From the NCBI RefSeq assembly GCF_028291725.1, contig NZ_JAQGNT010000092.1:81990-145989 (forward strand): a stretch of 64,000 bases of DNA, read 5' to 3'. Origin of the DNA: Hydrocarboniphaga sp. Lineage in GTDB: Bacteria; Pseudomonadota; Gammaproteobacteria; Nevskiales; Nevskiaceae. The position numbers and the translations under genes are program-made. Every line of letters begins with the position of its first letter. The first letter of the stretch is position 1. This document shows, one piece after another, positions 56,794 to 64,000 of the stretch. The notes under the pieces are model-generated. The model ran no database searches and had not been told where the DNA came from. It worked only from the letters and a program-made list of their open reading frames with translations.

Positions 56794-57879
56794 ATGTCGA
56801 CCATAGCCCCGCCTCCTACACCGCAGGGCCTCGCCCGGGCGCTGAGCTGGCGACGCCTGCGAGTTGCGATCGGCAGTGCAGCGCTGCTGGGCTTCGTCAC
56901 CAGCCCCGCCTTCACCGAAGTCGCCACCGTCGAGGTGATGGCGCGTACCGCATCGGTCGGCCTGGCGAGCCTGCTGGCGTTCGGGCTCTTCGAGCGCCGG
57001 CCGGCGCGCTTGCCGACGTGGCTCGCGCGCTGGGTGCTGCAGGTGATCGGCGTCGCCCTGGTGATCCCGTTCGCCGCGCTGGCGGTGACCTTGGTCGTGA
57101 CCCATCGCGACACGATCCCCTTATGGCAGAACAAGGATCGCCTCGCCGGCATGGCGATGCTGATCGTGATCGGCCTGCTCACCGCGCCGTGGATTACGGT
57201 CGCGGCCTTGTTCCGCCAGCGCGATTTCGCCGCGCGCAGCCAGGCCCTGGCCTTCGATCTGGAGCGCAGCGAGCTGGAGCGTCAGGCGCTCGATTCGCGA
57301 CTGCGGCTGCTGCAGGCGCAGGTGGAGCCGCACTTTCTGTTCAACACGCTCGCCAACGTGCGCGAGCTGGTCGATTCCGGCTCGCCGCAGGCCTCGCAGG
57401 TCTTGAGTCACCTGATCGCCTATCTGCGCGCCGCGGTGCCGCGGCTGCACGAGCCCGCCACCACCCTGGGACAGGAGCTGCAATTGGTGCGCGCCTATCT
57501 GGAGCTGATGCACATGCGCATGCCCGACCGCCTGCAGTTCGCGCTGCAGGCCGACGAGTAGGCGCTGGATCTGCGCTGCCCGCCGATGACACTGTTGACA
57601 CTGGTCGAGAACGCAGTGCGTCACGGCATCGATCCGAGCGAGGAGGGCGGCCGTATCGAGGTCCGGGTGCAACTGCGTGGCGGGCGCTGCTACGCCGAGG
57701 TCAGCGACACCGGTGTCGGCATACGCGCGTCCGGCAAAGGCCTGGGCACCGGCCTGGTCACGCTGCGCGAACGCCTGGAGCTGGTTTTCGCCGGCGACGC
57801 ACAGCTGCAACTGGCCGCTCTGGCTCCGCACGGCGTGCGCGCCGAACTCGACTTCCCGGCCCAGCGGAGCCCGGCGTGA
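56794..57879 (+). pseudogene. LytS/AlgZ-type sensor histidine kinase interrupted by an in-frame amber codon
   Basis: The reading frame from 56794 gives a membrane domain with four hydrophobic segments, then the His_kinase region (QAQVEPHFLFNTLANVRELV, His180). A TAG at 57559-57561 (codon 256) follows LQADE. Directly after it the same frame continues with LRCPPMTLLTLVENAVRHGI and TGVGIRASGKGLGTGL, the ATP-binding boxes, to a TGA at 57877-57879. All parts needed for a 361-residue kinase are present, so one nonsense change separates them. It could be a true pseudogene, a recent mutation, a readthrough site or a sequencing error. The stop overlaps the LytTR start (GTGA). Confidence 0.85.
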
Positions 57880-58661
57880 GCGGCCGTCGCCCGACGGCCT
57901 TGATCGCCGACGACGAACCATTGCTGCGCAAGGCACTGGCGCGCCTGCTGGCGCTGGCCTGGCCGGAGCTGGATGTGATCGCGCAGGTGCGCAACGGCCG
58001 CGAGGCGGTCGAGCAGTTCGAGTTGCTGCGGCCCGATATCTGCTTTCTCGACGTGCACATGCCGGGCCTGTCCGGCGTCGAGGCCGCGCAACTCATTGGC
58101 CGCCGCGCGCAACTGGTGTTCGTCACCGCCTACGACCAATACGCGGTGCAGGCCTTCGAGCAGGGCGCGCTGGACTACCTGGTGAAACCCGTGGAGCCCG
58201 CGCGCCTCGCCGACACCGTGGCGCGGCTGCAGGAGCGGCTGCGCGCTGCACGGCCCTTGCCCGACACGCAGGCGCTGGTCGAGCAACTCGCCGCAAGACT
58301 GCGCAAGGACAGCACGCCGCCGCCGCTGCGATGGCTCCATGTGTTGGTCGGGCAAGCGCTGAGGCTGGTGCCGGTCGAGGACATCGACTTCCTGCGGTCC
58401 GACGAGAAATACACGCGAGTCGCCTGGCGCGGCGACGGCGGCAAAGCCGGCGAGGGCCTGATCCGCACACCGCTGAAGGAACTGCTGGCGCAACTCGACG
58501 CCGAGCAGTTCGTACAGGTGCACCGCGCGGTCGTCGTCAACCGGCGCGCGATCAGCCATGTCACGCGCAGCCTCAACGAGACCGCGCACATTCACCTGAA
58601 AAGCCGCGACGAGGTATTGCCGGTGAGCCGCAGTTACCTGCATCACTTCCGGCAGATGTAG
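57876..58661 (+). CDS. LytTR-family response regulator
   Basis: This 261-residue regulator has an N-terminal receiver (ALIADDEPLLRKALARLLAL; acceptor Asp in CFLDVHMPGLSG; Lys in DYLVKPVEPARL). The C-terminal LytTR DNA-binding domain contains DIDFLRSDEKYTRVAWRGDG, LIRTPLKELLAQLDAEQFVQ, VHRAVVVNRRAI and LPVSRSYLHHFRQ. The start is GTG at 57876, overlapping the kinase stop. It is intact although its partner kinase carries a stop codon. Confidence 0.93.
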   Translation: MSGRRPTALIADDEPLLRKALARLLALAWPELDVIAQVRNGREAVEQFELLRPDICFLDVHMPGLSGVEAAQLIGRRAQLVFVTAYDQYAVQAFEQGALDYLVKPVEPARLADTVARLQERLRAARPLPDTQALVEQLAARLRKDSTPPPLRWLHVLVGQALRLVPVEDIDFLRSDEKYTRVAWRGDGGKAGEGLIRTPLKELLAQLDAEQFVQVHRAVVVNRRAISHVTRSLNETAHIHLKSRDEVLPVSRSYLHHFRQM

Positions 58662-58810
58662 GTTGCCGGGTCCTTCGCAGGCTTCAGAGCACGGGGAATC
58701 CCTCATTCGGGGCTCCCGCGTATCGGCCATTGTATGGGCGCATGTCATTGACGCGGCACCGTACCGTTCGTCAGGCTGCCGCTCGGAACGCCAGAATGGG
58801 GAGACGATTC

Positions 58811-59497
58811 ATGGGGACCAGCACGGGCAATGCGGTGTTGTGGCGTGGACTGCTGGGCGCGGCGGCCTTGTTGGGCGCAAGCGAGGCCTGGGCGGCGGCC
58901 CGAACGGGCTATGACCCGCTGTCCACCGACGAGCAGTCGCTGGCACTTAAGATGGCGCTTGCCGATGCCCGCATCACTGGGCCACAGGGCCAGAGCAAGC
59001 GCAGCGAAGTGTTGATGGTGGAGCGTCACCAGGAGGACAAAGCCGCCTTTGTCGCTACACCGACGCTGCGCCGTGCTGACGTGTATATCTACCTATACGA
59101 CAGCGACCGTCTGCTGCAGGCGGTGGTCAACCTGCCGAAGAATGCCGTCGATTCGGTGATCACCGCGCAGAAGGTGCAGTTGCCGCCGACCGAGACCGAA
59201 GGCAGTGCCTCGCTGACGCTGGCACTGGGCGACAGCAAGCTGGGGCCGCAGATCCGCGACGAATACTTTCGCTCCACCGGCCGCAAGCTCACGAGCGCCA
59301 GCGACCTGGTTTCCGATGCGCTGGTGTTCCGCTCCGATGCGCATCCCGGAGCCGCCGGCGGTGCTGCCAGGGACTGTGGGCTGCACCGCTGCACGCAGCT
59401 GCTGCTGACCTCGCGCGACGGCATTCTGGTGAACGTGCTGCCGATCGTCGACCTGTCACGCGGCGCCGCCGTGGGCATGACCAGCTTCGCACCGTAA
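58811..59497 (+). CDS. Exported protein resembling copper amine oxidase N-terminal (N2/N3) domains
   Basis: This 228-residue protein has a signal peptide (LLGAAALLGASEAWA, cut near residue 29). The mature part seems to hold two alpha/beta units. The first has YDPLSTDEQSLALKMALADA and ADVYIYLYDSDRLLQAVVNL, resembling the N2 domain of copper amine oxidases. The second has LGPQIRDEYFRSTGRKLT and VLPIVDLSRGAAV, resembling N3. GGGGAG precedes the ATG at 58811. It lies 15 bases before a gene for the catalytic domain, so the pair looks like a copper amine oxidase encoded in two pieces. The assignment is by pattern and context; a plain hypothetical exported protein is the alternative. Confidence 0.6.
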   Translation: MGTSTGNAVLWRGLLGAAALLGASEAWAAARTGYDPLSTDEQSLALKMALADARITGPQGQSKRSEVLMVERHQEDKAAFVATPTLRRADVYIYLYDSDRLLQAVVNLPKNAVDSVITAQKVQLPPTETEGSASLTLALGDSKLGPQIRDEYFRSTGRKLTSASDLVSDALVFRSDAHPGAAGGAARDCGLHRCTQLLLTSRDGILVNVLPIVDLSRGAAVGMTSFAP

Positions 59498-59512
59498 AGG
59501 GAGCTTTCGATC

Positions 59513-60721
59513 ATGGCCAAGATCCTTCGCCGTTTCGCTTTCTCCGCTCTGCTGCTGCCGTGGATGCACACCGCGCAAGCGGCAAACCCGTCGCCCGCCT
59601 GCTCGGTCGACTACCAGGTCAACGTCAAGCTCGCCAACGGATCGAGCTGGTCCATGTGCTGGGAAGTGCGCTGGCGTGAAGGCATCGTGTTTCACGACGT
59701 GACCTACACCGCGCCTGGCGCCAGTCCGCTGCTGATCCTGGCGCAGATGAACCCCGCCCAGATCCATGTGCCCTACGACGACAATGGCGCCCGCTACCAC
59801 GACGAGACCGACTACGGCCTGGGTGCGACCAAGGACATGGCCACGCTGGCGGCCGACGACTGCCCCAACGGCAAGCTGCTGTCGTCCAACGGCAAGGCCG
59901 TGCTGTGCCAGCAGACGCGCGCCACCGGCTACGACGTGAAGTACTACACGCAGGCCATCCAGGGTCAGGCCCTGTACCTGTTCAGCGTGTCACACGTGGG
60001 CGAGTACAACTACATCTTCGAATATGGTTTTCATGGCGACGGTTCGCTGGAGTTCGCGGCCGGCGCGTCCGGCCATCTGCAGCGGTTCACTCCGATTCCA
60101 GGCAGGGGCGAGAAATACGGCTGGCCGCTGGGCCAGATGAAATACGGCATCTCGCACGTGCACAACTTCTATTGGCGGCTGGATTTCGATCTGGGCGGCG
60201 CGGACAACGATGCCTTCGAGGAACTGCAATTCCCGCCCGAGGACAGCAGCCAGGAGACACGTGTGCTGCAGGCGCAGGAGTTCGGCACCGAGACGGCGCG
60301 CACGGTGAAACCGGATGATTTCCGCTCCTGGCGCGTGAAGGACAAGGCGATCACCAATAGTGACGGCCACGCGATTTCCTACCATCTGGAGGCCGATCCT
60401 GCGCATCTGTTCCATGGCCCAGAGTACGAGCCTTTCACGCAGAGCGAGGTCTACGCCACGACCTACAAGCCTTGCGAGAATTTCGCTTCGCACAACCCGA
60501 CTATCAACGGCTGCGCCGACAACGTCTCCGCGTTCGTCAACGGCGAATCGCTGTCGCGTGCGGATCTGGTTGTCTGGTACGGCCAGGCTTTTCACCATCT
60601 GCCGCGAGACGAGGACGAGCCGATGATGGACACGCACTGGAGCCGGTATTTTGTGCGTCCGCAGGACGCGAATGCGGAGAATCCCCTGGGCGATTCGGCC
60701 GGGCATGACCAAGGGCACTGA
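59513..60721 (+). CDS. Exported copper amine oxidase-like catalytic domain protein
   Basis: This 402-residue protein has a signal peptide (FAFSALLLPWMHTAQA) and then only the C-terminal catalytic domain of a copper amine oxidase: VRWREGIVFHDVTYTAPG, HVPYDDNGARYHDETDYGLG, VGEYNYIFEYGFHGDGSLEF, HVHNFYWRLDFDLGG and FHHLPRDEDEP. Copper ligands are represented by His215, His217 and His375. The tyrosine that becomes topaquinone is Tyr165, but the usual N-Y-D/E around it is E-Y-N here. The full-length family is about 650 residues; the missing N2/N3 part may be the preceding gene. Oxidation of primary amines is expected only if topaquinone forms. Confidence 0.8.
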   Translation: MAKILRRFAFSALLLPWMHTAQAANPSPACSVDYQVNVKLANGSSWSMCWEVRWREGIVFHDVTYTAPGASPLLILAQMNPAQIHVPYDDNGARYHDETDYGLGATKDMATLAADDCPNGKLLSSNGKAVLCQQTRATGYDVKYYTQAIQGQALYLFSVSHVGEYNYIFEYGFHGDGSLEFAAGASGHLQRFTPIPGRGEKYGWPLGQMKYGISHVHNFYWRLDFDLGGADNDAFEELQFPPEDSSQETRVLQAQEFGTETARTVKPDDFRSWRVKDKAITNSDGHAISYHLEADPAHLFHGPEYEPFTQSEVYATTYKPCENFASHNPTINGCADNVSAFVNGESLSRADLVVWYGQAFHHLPRDEDEPMMDTHWSRYFVRPQDANAENPLGDSAGHDQGH

Positions 60722-60900
60722 AGGCCCGGCCGCGACCGGCGTGCCGATTGACTACAGCTCCTGGGTCGCTAATTCGATCAGGAATGAGTGACAGGCTCGA
60801 CAACCTGCCGTTATGGCAGCTAAGCGAGGAAAGCTATCCGCGCTCTGCCGTCTGGTGCGAGCCTTATCGGCCAGCAAACTGATCACATTGTTCTGGCGCC

Positions 60901-61242
60901 TCACACGGCCCTTTTCCGGGACCAGCGCTCAGCCCACTTGGTCAGGTCCAGCAGCTTTATTCCCAGTTCAAGACCAAGCGTGGTGAGCGCGTAGCCCGAA
61001 GTTGTGAGTTCGACGATGTCGGCATCTCGCAAGGCCTGGACGCGCTTGTTGAGCACCGTCGGTGACAGATTCCCGCAGCGGAGTTGCAGCCCTCTGAACG
61101 TTGAGGGGCCGTCCCGCAGCTCCCAAAGGATGCGAAGCGTCCAGCGCTGGCCGACCAAGTCCAACAGTTCATTGATGGGACGGGCGACGGACGCCGAGAG
61201 CGGCTTTCGCGGGATCTTCGGGCTTGAGGTTTTCACGTTCAT
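60901..61242 (-). CDS. HxlR-family transcriptional regulator
   Basis: This 113-residue winged-helix regulator shows LVGQRWTLRILWELRDGPST, FRGLQLRCGNLSPTVLNKRV and TTSGYALTTLGLEL, the HxlR pattern. It lacks the N-terminal cysteine cluster seen in redox-type HxlR proteins. The start codon at 61242 abuts the first of two 17-bp operators (61243-61279), and the CoA-transferase gene is divergent 47 bases away. Control of itself and of that gene is very likely. Confidence 0.92.
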   Translation of the reverse strand: MNVKTSSPKIPRKPLSASVARPINELLDLVGQRWTLRILWELRDGPSTFRGLQLRCGNLSPTVLNKRVQALRDADIVELTTSGYALTTLGLELGIKLLDLTKWAERWSRKRAV

Positions 61243-61279
61243 GCTACATGATCGATAGCGTTGCTACATTATTGATAGC
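61243..61279. promoter_or_regulatory. Two tandem 17-bp imperfect palindromes, likely HxlR operators
   Basis: GCTACATGATCGATAGC (61243-61259) and GCTACATTATTGATAGC (61263-61279) differ at two positions and repeat with a 20-base period, about two helical turns. Each has inverted ends GCTA...TAGC. They fill almost all of the 47-base gap between the HxlR start (61242) and the CoA-transferase start (61290). Confidence 0.65.
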
Positions 61280-61289
61280 ATATCGTTCG

Positions 61290-63728
61290 ATGATCCAGCC
61301 GTCCAGCCCGTTATCCGGTGTTCGAGTGCTCGACCTGAGCGAGTGTCTGGCCGGCCGATGGTCGAGCATGCTGCTGGCGGAGCAAGGCGCCGATGTCGTT
61401 CGATTCGGTGTGACGTCCGCCGGCTCGTCCGCGCTTGATGCGTATTCGGATCGGGGAAAGCGCGTCTGCACGACGGAGGCTTCTATCACGGCCGCCAACC
61501 TCGAGGCCTTGTCCCGGTCGGCCGACCTGATCCTTACCGACGGCCGATGGGTGAAGGTCCACGGGTATGCGCCGTCGCTGCCGGCGGATTCGACGGTGAT
61601 CCGATTCACCGGCGAGACCTTGACGGACGAGCCTCCGGATGACGATCTGCTGCACGCGAAGCTCGGCGTCTTCACGGATGTGTCGGTCATCGCCCCGGTT
61701 CTGGGTCTGCCACCAATCTATACGGCCTTGTCGATGGCCTCTGCTTACGGTGCGGTGCTCGGCGCGAACGCCGCAGTCGCGGCACTGTTGCGACGCCGGA
61801 GTACCGGACAGGGTGAGGCCATCAGTATCCCGCTCGCGGCGTCCGTCATGGCCGCCATGGGAAGTGTGATGTTCCGCGTCGACGGGCAGCCCTGGCGCTA
61901 CGACATTCCACCGCTGCCGCCTGCGGTTCGGTGGCTGCTGCCCTGGGTGAAGGCAATCGGCGGCAGGGGCGGGACGTCCGTCCACCGCTGGCTCCGTGGC
62001 CTCGGTCGCAAGCTGCTGCCGCCGATGATGCGCTTCTACACCTGCGCCGATGGCCGGAAGTTGTTGATCTTCGCACTCGATCATCGCCGTCTACCGATCG
62101 CCCTTCTGGAGACGCTGGGTCTCTGGGATTCGCTACGGTCGGCCGGACTTCAGGCGCTCGATCCCTACACCAGCTCCCGGCGCGACAACGTGTGCGATGC
62201 CGCTCTTCTTTCTCCGAAGTGGAAGCGCCGGATCGCTAAAGCGCTGTCAGCTCGATTCCGGGAAGCCACGGGTGACCACTGGGAATCCGTGCTGTCCACC
62301 GCGGGGGTTCCGTGCGCCGTCGTTCGTACTTTCGACGAATGGCAGAACCTGGCCTGGGTTCGGCACGCCGGCCTGGTGGACGAGATCGAAGATCCGGTGC
62401 TGGGCGCGCAGCGACAGTTCGGCACCGCGGTATCGGTGGATCATGGAGACCACGCACCGAGGCCGTCGCCGCGCGAAATCCTGCGCTCGCTTCCGGCGTG
62501 GAAAGCCGGAGGTGTTCGCCGAGCGATTGTCGCCCTGTCGTCGGATTCCGCGCGCCTGCCATTGCAGGGCGTCAGGGTGCTCGATCTTGCGAGCATGGTC
62601 GCGGGGCCCATCTGTGCGCGAACTCTCGCCGAACTCGGCGCGGATGTCTTGAAGCTCGATCCGGTGAACCCCCTGCACGGACCCCGGATGACCGCTTGGT
62701 ACGGCATCGAGATGAGCCATGGAAAGCGCAGCGCGCTCATCGACCTCCAGCACGAGCGCGCCGGTGAGATCCTCGATCCGCTGTTCGGACAGGCGGATGT
62801 TGTTGTCCACAATTTCACCGGGGCCGCCGGCCGCCGGATCACGGAACGGATCAGCCGGGCATCGGCCATCGAATGCGCCGTCAGCGCGTTTGGCGGTCCC
62901 CTGATCGGACCTTGGACCGATCGCAAAGGGTATGACCCCATCCTGCAGGCGGCGGCCGGCGTCGCGTCTCGTTTTGGAAGCGACGATGAGCCGGAGCTGC
63001 ACGCGATCGCATCTTGCGTCGATTGCCTGACCGGATACCTCGGCGCGTACGGCGTGCTGTGTGGCTTGTTCGCCACCACCGAAGAAAAGCAGTCGCCTCC
63101 ACCACGCATCCGCGTCTCTCTGGCGCAAGCCGTGCAGTTCATCCAGGGAGAATTGCAGCTTTTGTCGAAGCCATTGTCGGCAAGCGCCGTCGGAGCAGGC
63201 GCCGTCGGTCGACAGGCTTTTCGCCGCCTCTACAAGGCCCGCGATGCTTGGTTGTTCCTCGACCTAAGGGTAGAGCAGGCTACCGCGATGGCGCCGCTCA
63301 TTCCCGGGCTGGCCCTAACCGATGTGGAGAACGCGAACGGCACCTGCGCGCGACAACTTGGCAGGTTCTTTTCGAAGCTTCGGGCCGAAGCGGCGATCGC
63401 CTTGCTGCAGAGTGTGGGAGTGACCGCCGTTCGGGTACGCTCACTCGGGGACTGGCATCGTCAGCGGAGTCTTCAGTCCGCGGACGCAAGGCCTTTCTCG
63501 TTGCTGCGATTGGACAATCATCCCTGCGGCCATCCGGTCACACGAGTCCGATCCACCTGGCTTCGCTCGGTGGCGTGGAACTTGAAGGTCGGCAGCGGCT
63601 TTCCGAAGCCCGGCAGCGACACCCGAAGAATCTTGCTCGAATGCGGTATAGACGAGGTTATTGTCGATACCGCATTTCGCGACGGCATTGCAGGCGAGTC
63701 CCTCTCGACTAAGTATTTACCCTCCTGA
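61290..63728 (+). CDS. Double CaiB/BaiF (class III) CoA-transferase
   Basis: This 812-residue protein is made of two CoA-transferase III units. The first begins PLSGVRVLDLSECLAGRWSS, the second LPLQGVRVLDLASMVAGPIC. Only the second keeps GADVLKLDPV, SHGKRSALIDL and the GYDPILQAAAG block; the first is looser and may serve as a structural partner. Two-unit members of this family are known from cyclic-compound and steroid degradation. I chose the ATG at 61290; no ribosome site is visible, so the message may have a very short leader. It is divergent from HxlR. Confidence 0.9.
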   Translation: MIQPSSPLSGVRVLDLSECLAGRWSSMLLAEQGADVVRFGVTSAGSSALDAYSDRGKRVCTTEASITAANLEALSRSADLILTDGRWVKVHGYAPSLPADSTVIRFTGETLTDEPPDDDLLHAKLGVFTDVSVIAPVLGLPPIYTALSMASAYGAVLGANAAVAALLRRRSTGQGEAISIPLAASVMAAMGSVMFRVDGQPWRYDIPPLPPAVRWLLPWVKAIGGRGGTSVHRWLRGLGRKLLPPMMRFYTCADGRKLLIFALDHRRLPIALLETLGLWDSLRSAGLQALDPYTSSRRDNVCDAALLSPKWKRRIAKALSARFREATGDHWESVLSTAGVPCAVVRTFDEWQNLAWVRHAGLVDEIEDPVLGAQRQFGTAVSVDHGDHAPRPSPREILRSLPAWKAGGVRRAIVALSSDSARLPLQGVRVLDLASMVAGPICARTLAELGADVLKLDPVNPLHGPRMTAWYGIEMSHGKRSALIDLQHERAGEILDPLFGQADVVVHNFTGAAGRRITERISRASAIECAVSAFGGPLIGPWTDRKGYDPILQAAAGVASRFGSDDEPELHAIASCVDCLTGYLGAYGVLCGLFATTEEKQSPPPRIRVSLAQAVQFIQGELQLLSKPLSASAVGAGAVGRQAFRRLYKARDAWLFLDLRVEQATAMAPLIPGLALTDVENANGTCARQLGRFFSKLRAEAAIALLQSVGVTAVRVRSLGDWHRQRSLQSADARPFSLLRLDNHPCGHPVTRVRSTWLRSVAWNLKVGSGFPKPGSDTRRILLECGIDEVIVDTAFRDGIAGESLSTKYLPS

Positions 63729-64000
63729 AAGTTCCCGTGTAGCTTGGTCAAGCGATTCGCAACGCGACCTGGGACGATCGAAGCGAAAACGATCGTGAAA
63801 ACCCTCATCAAACTTAGTGGACGTTCCGGGTCAGGACCGCATTGCCCCGAATGCCGCGACCACGCAGCGTTCTCAAGTGTGAACGGCGGTTCAAATCCGC
63901 GTAAATCTGGCGGCGAGAAGTCAGCGAGTCCAATCCAGGCTGGACAGAACGGGGGATGGTTGGCGGTCGCGTGAGCGATGCCCAGTGCCGACACGGGCCT
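63729..64000. other. Window end with no recognisable gene
   Basis: Open frames on both strands (for instance 63744-63974 on the plus strand) give no pattern that I can place. The bases GGTTCAAATCC near 63888 resemble a tRNA T-loop but no acceptor or anticodon arm fits around them. Confidence 0.35.

Noticed and set aside
63880..63910. tRNA-like T-loop GGTTCAAATCC
   Set aside because: The bases around it do not give a 7-bp acceptor stem, an anticodon arm or a CCA end. The stem next to the loop is only 4 bp.

Overview
This is a GC-rich, gene-dense chromosomal window from a proteobacterium. The best guess is a soil or water gammaproteobacterium of the Nevskiales/Solimonadaceae kind. The support is the catabolic gene content (P450 with ferredoxin, LuxC/LuxE-like reductases, EthD, MaoC-type dehydratase, amidohydrolase, CaiB-type CoA transferase), the N-type ATPase operon and the REP-like intergenic palindromes. 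The taxonomic call is inference and weak. I recognised no rRNA, tRNA, CRISPR array, prophage or intact transposase.

Layout. 3-5869: end of a TetR regulator, then a luciferase-like monooxygenase (minus), a TetR regulator and an operon of LuxE-like, LuxC-like and carboxymuconolactone-decarboxylase-like genes. 5949-10815: CorA/ZntB transporter, beta-propeller protein and an HTH regulator divergent from a DUF899-DUF2182 pair. 11219-13458: EthD, deazaflavin-type reductase and FAS1-like dehydratase. 13690-18071: a phosphorelay (HPt protein, hybrid kinase, NarL-type regulator). 18193-27711: Tat-exported phospholipase C and two giant paralogous VCBS/FG-GAP secreted proteins. 27908-31004: orphan Phd antitoxin, AraC-SDR pair, two broken VOC genes and a YCII protein. 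31238-37981: sulfatase, amidohydrolase, a scar made of a monooxygenase fragment joined to an AraC fragment, then P450 and [2Fe-2S] ferredoxin. 38219-41493: a large LuxR-type ATPase regulator and two DUF4242 proteins. 41921-48320: a complete N-ATPase operon in the order D-C-Q-R-B-E-F-A-G, preceded by an FNR/Anr-like box. 48541-51828: two small envelope proteins divergent from an OmpR/EnvZ-type system. 52121-55513: a GH94 phosphorylase. 55823-58661: DUF2306 membrane protein, a LytS-type kinase interrupted by an amber codon, and its LytTR regulator. 58811-60721: two exported proteins that together look like a copper amine oxidase split into two genes. 60901-63728: HxlR regulator divergent from a double CoA transferase, with two tandem operators between them.

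The most unusual signals are as follows. (1) Two distant copies (7748-7915 and 48330-48494) of a roughly 165-bp element share termini and a hairpin core in which several differences are compensatory base-pair changes; each lies at the 3' end of a gene and in the same orientation as that gene. (2) A lux-like fatty-acyl reductase pair sits beside a luciferase-fold oxidoreductase. (3) The copper amine oxidase is apparently split, with an altered cofactor motif. (4) The N-ATPase operon carries an anaerobic-type regulatory box. Several loci show decay: a frameshifted VOC gene, a truncated antitoxin, an amber-interrupted kinase and a monooxygenase/AraC junction.
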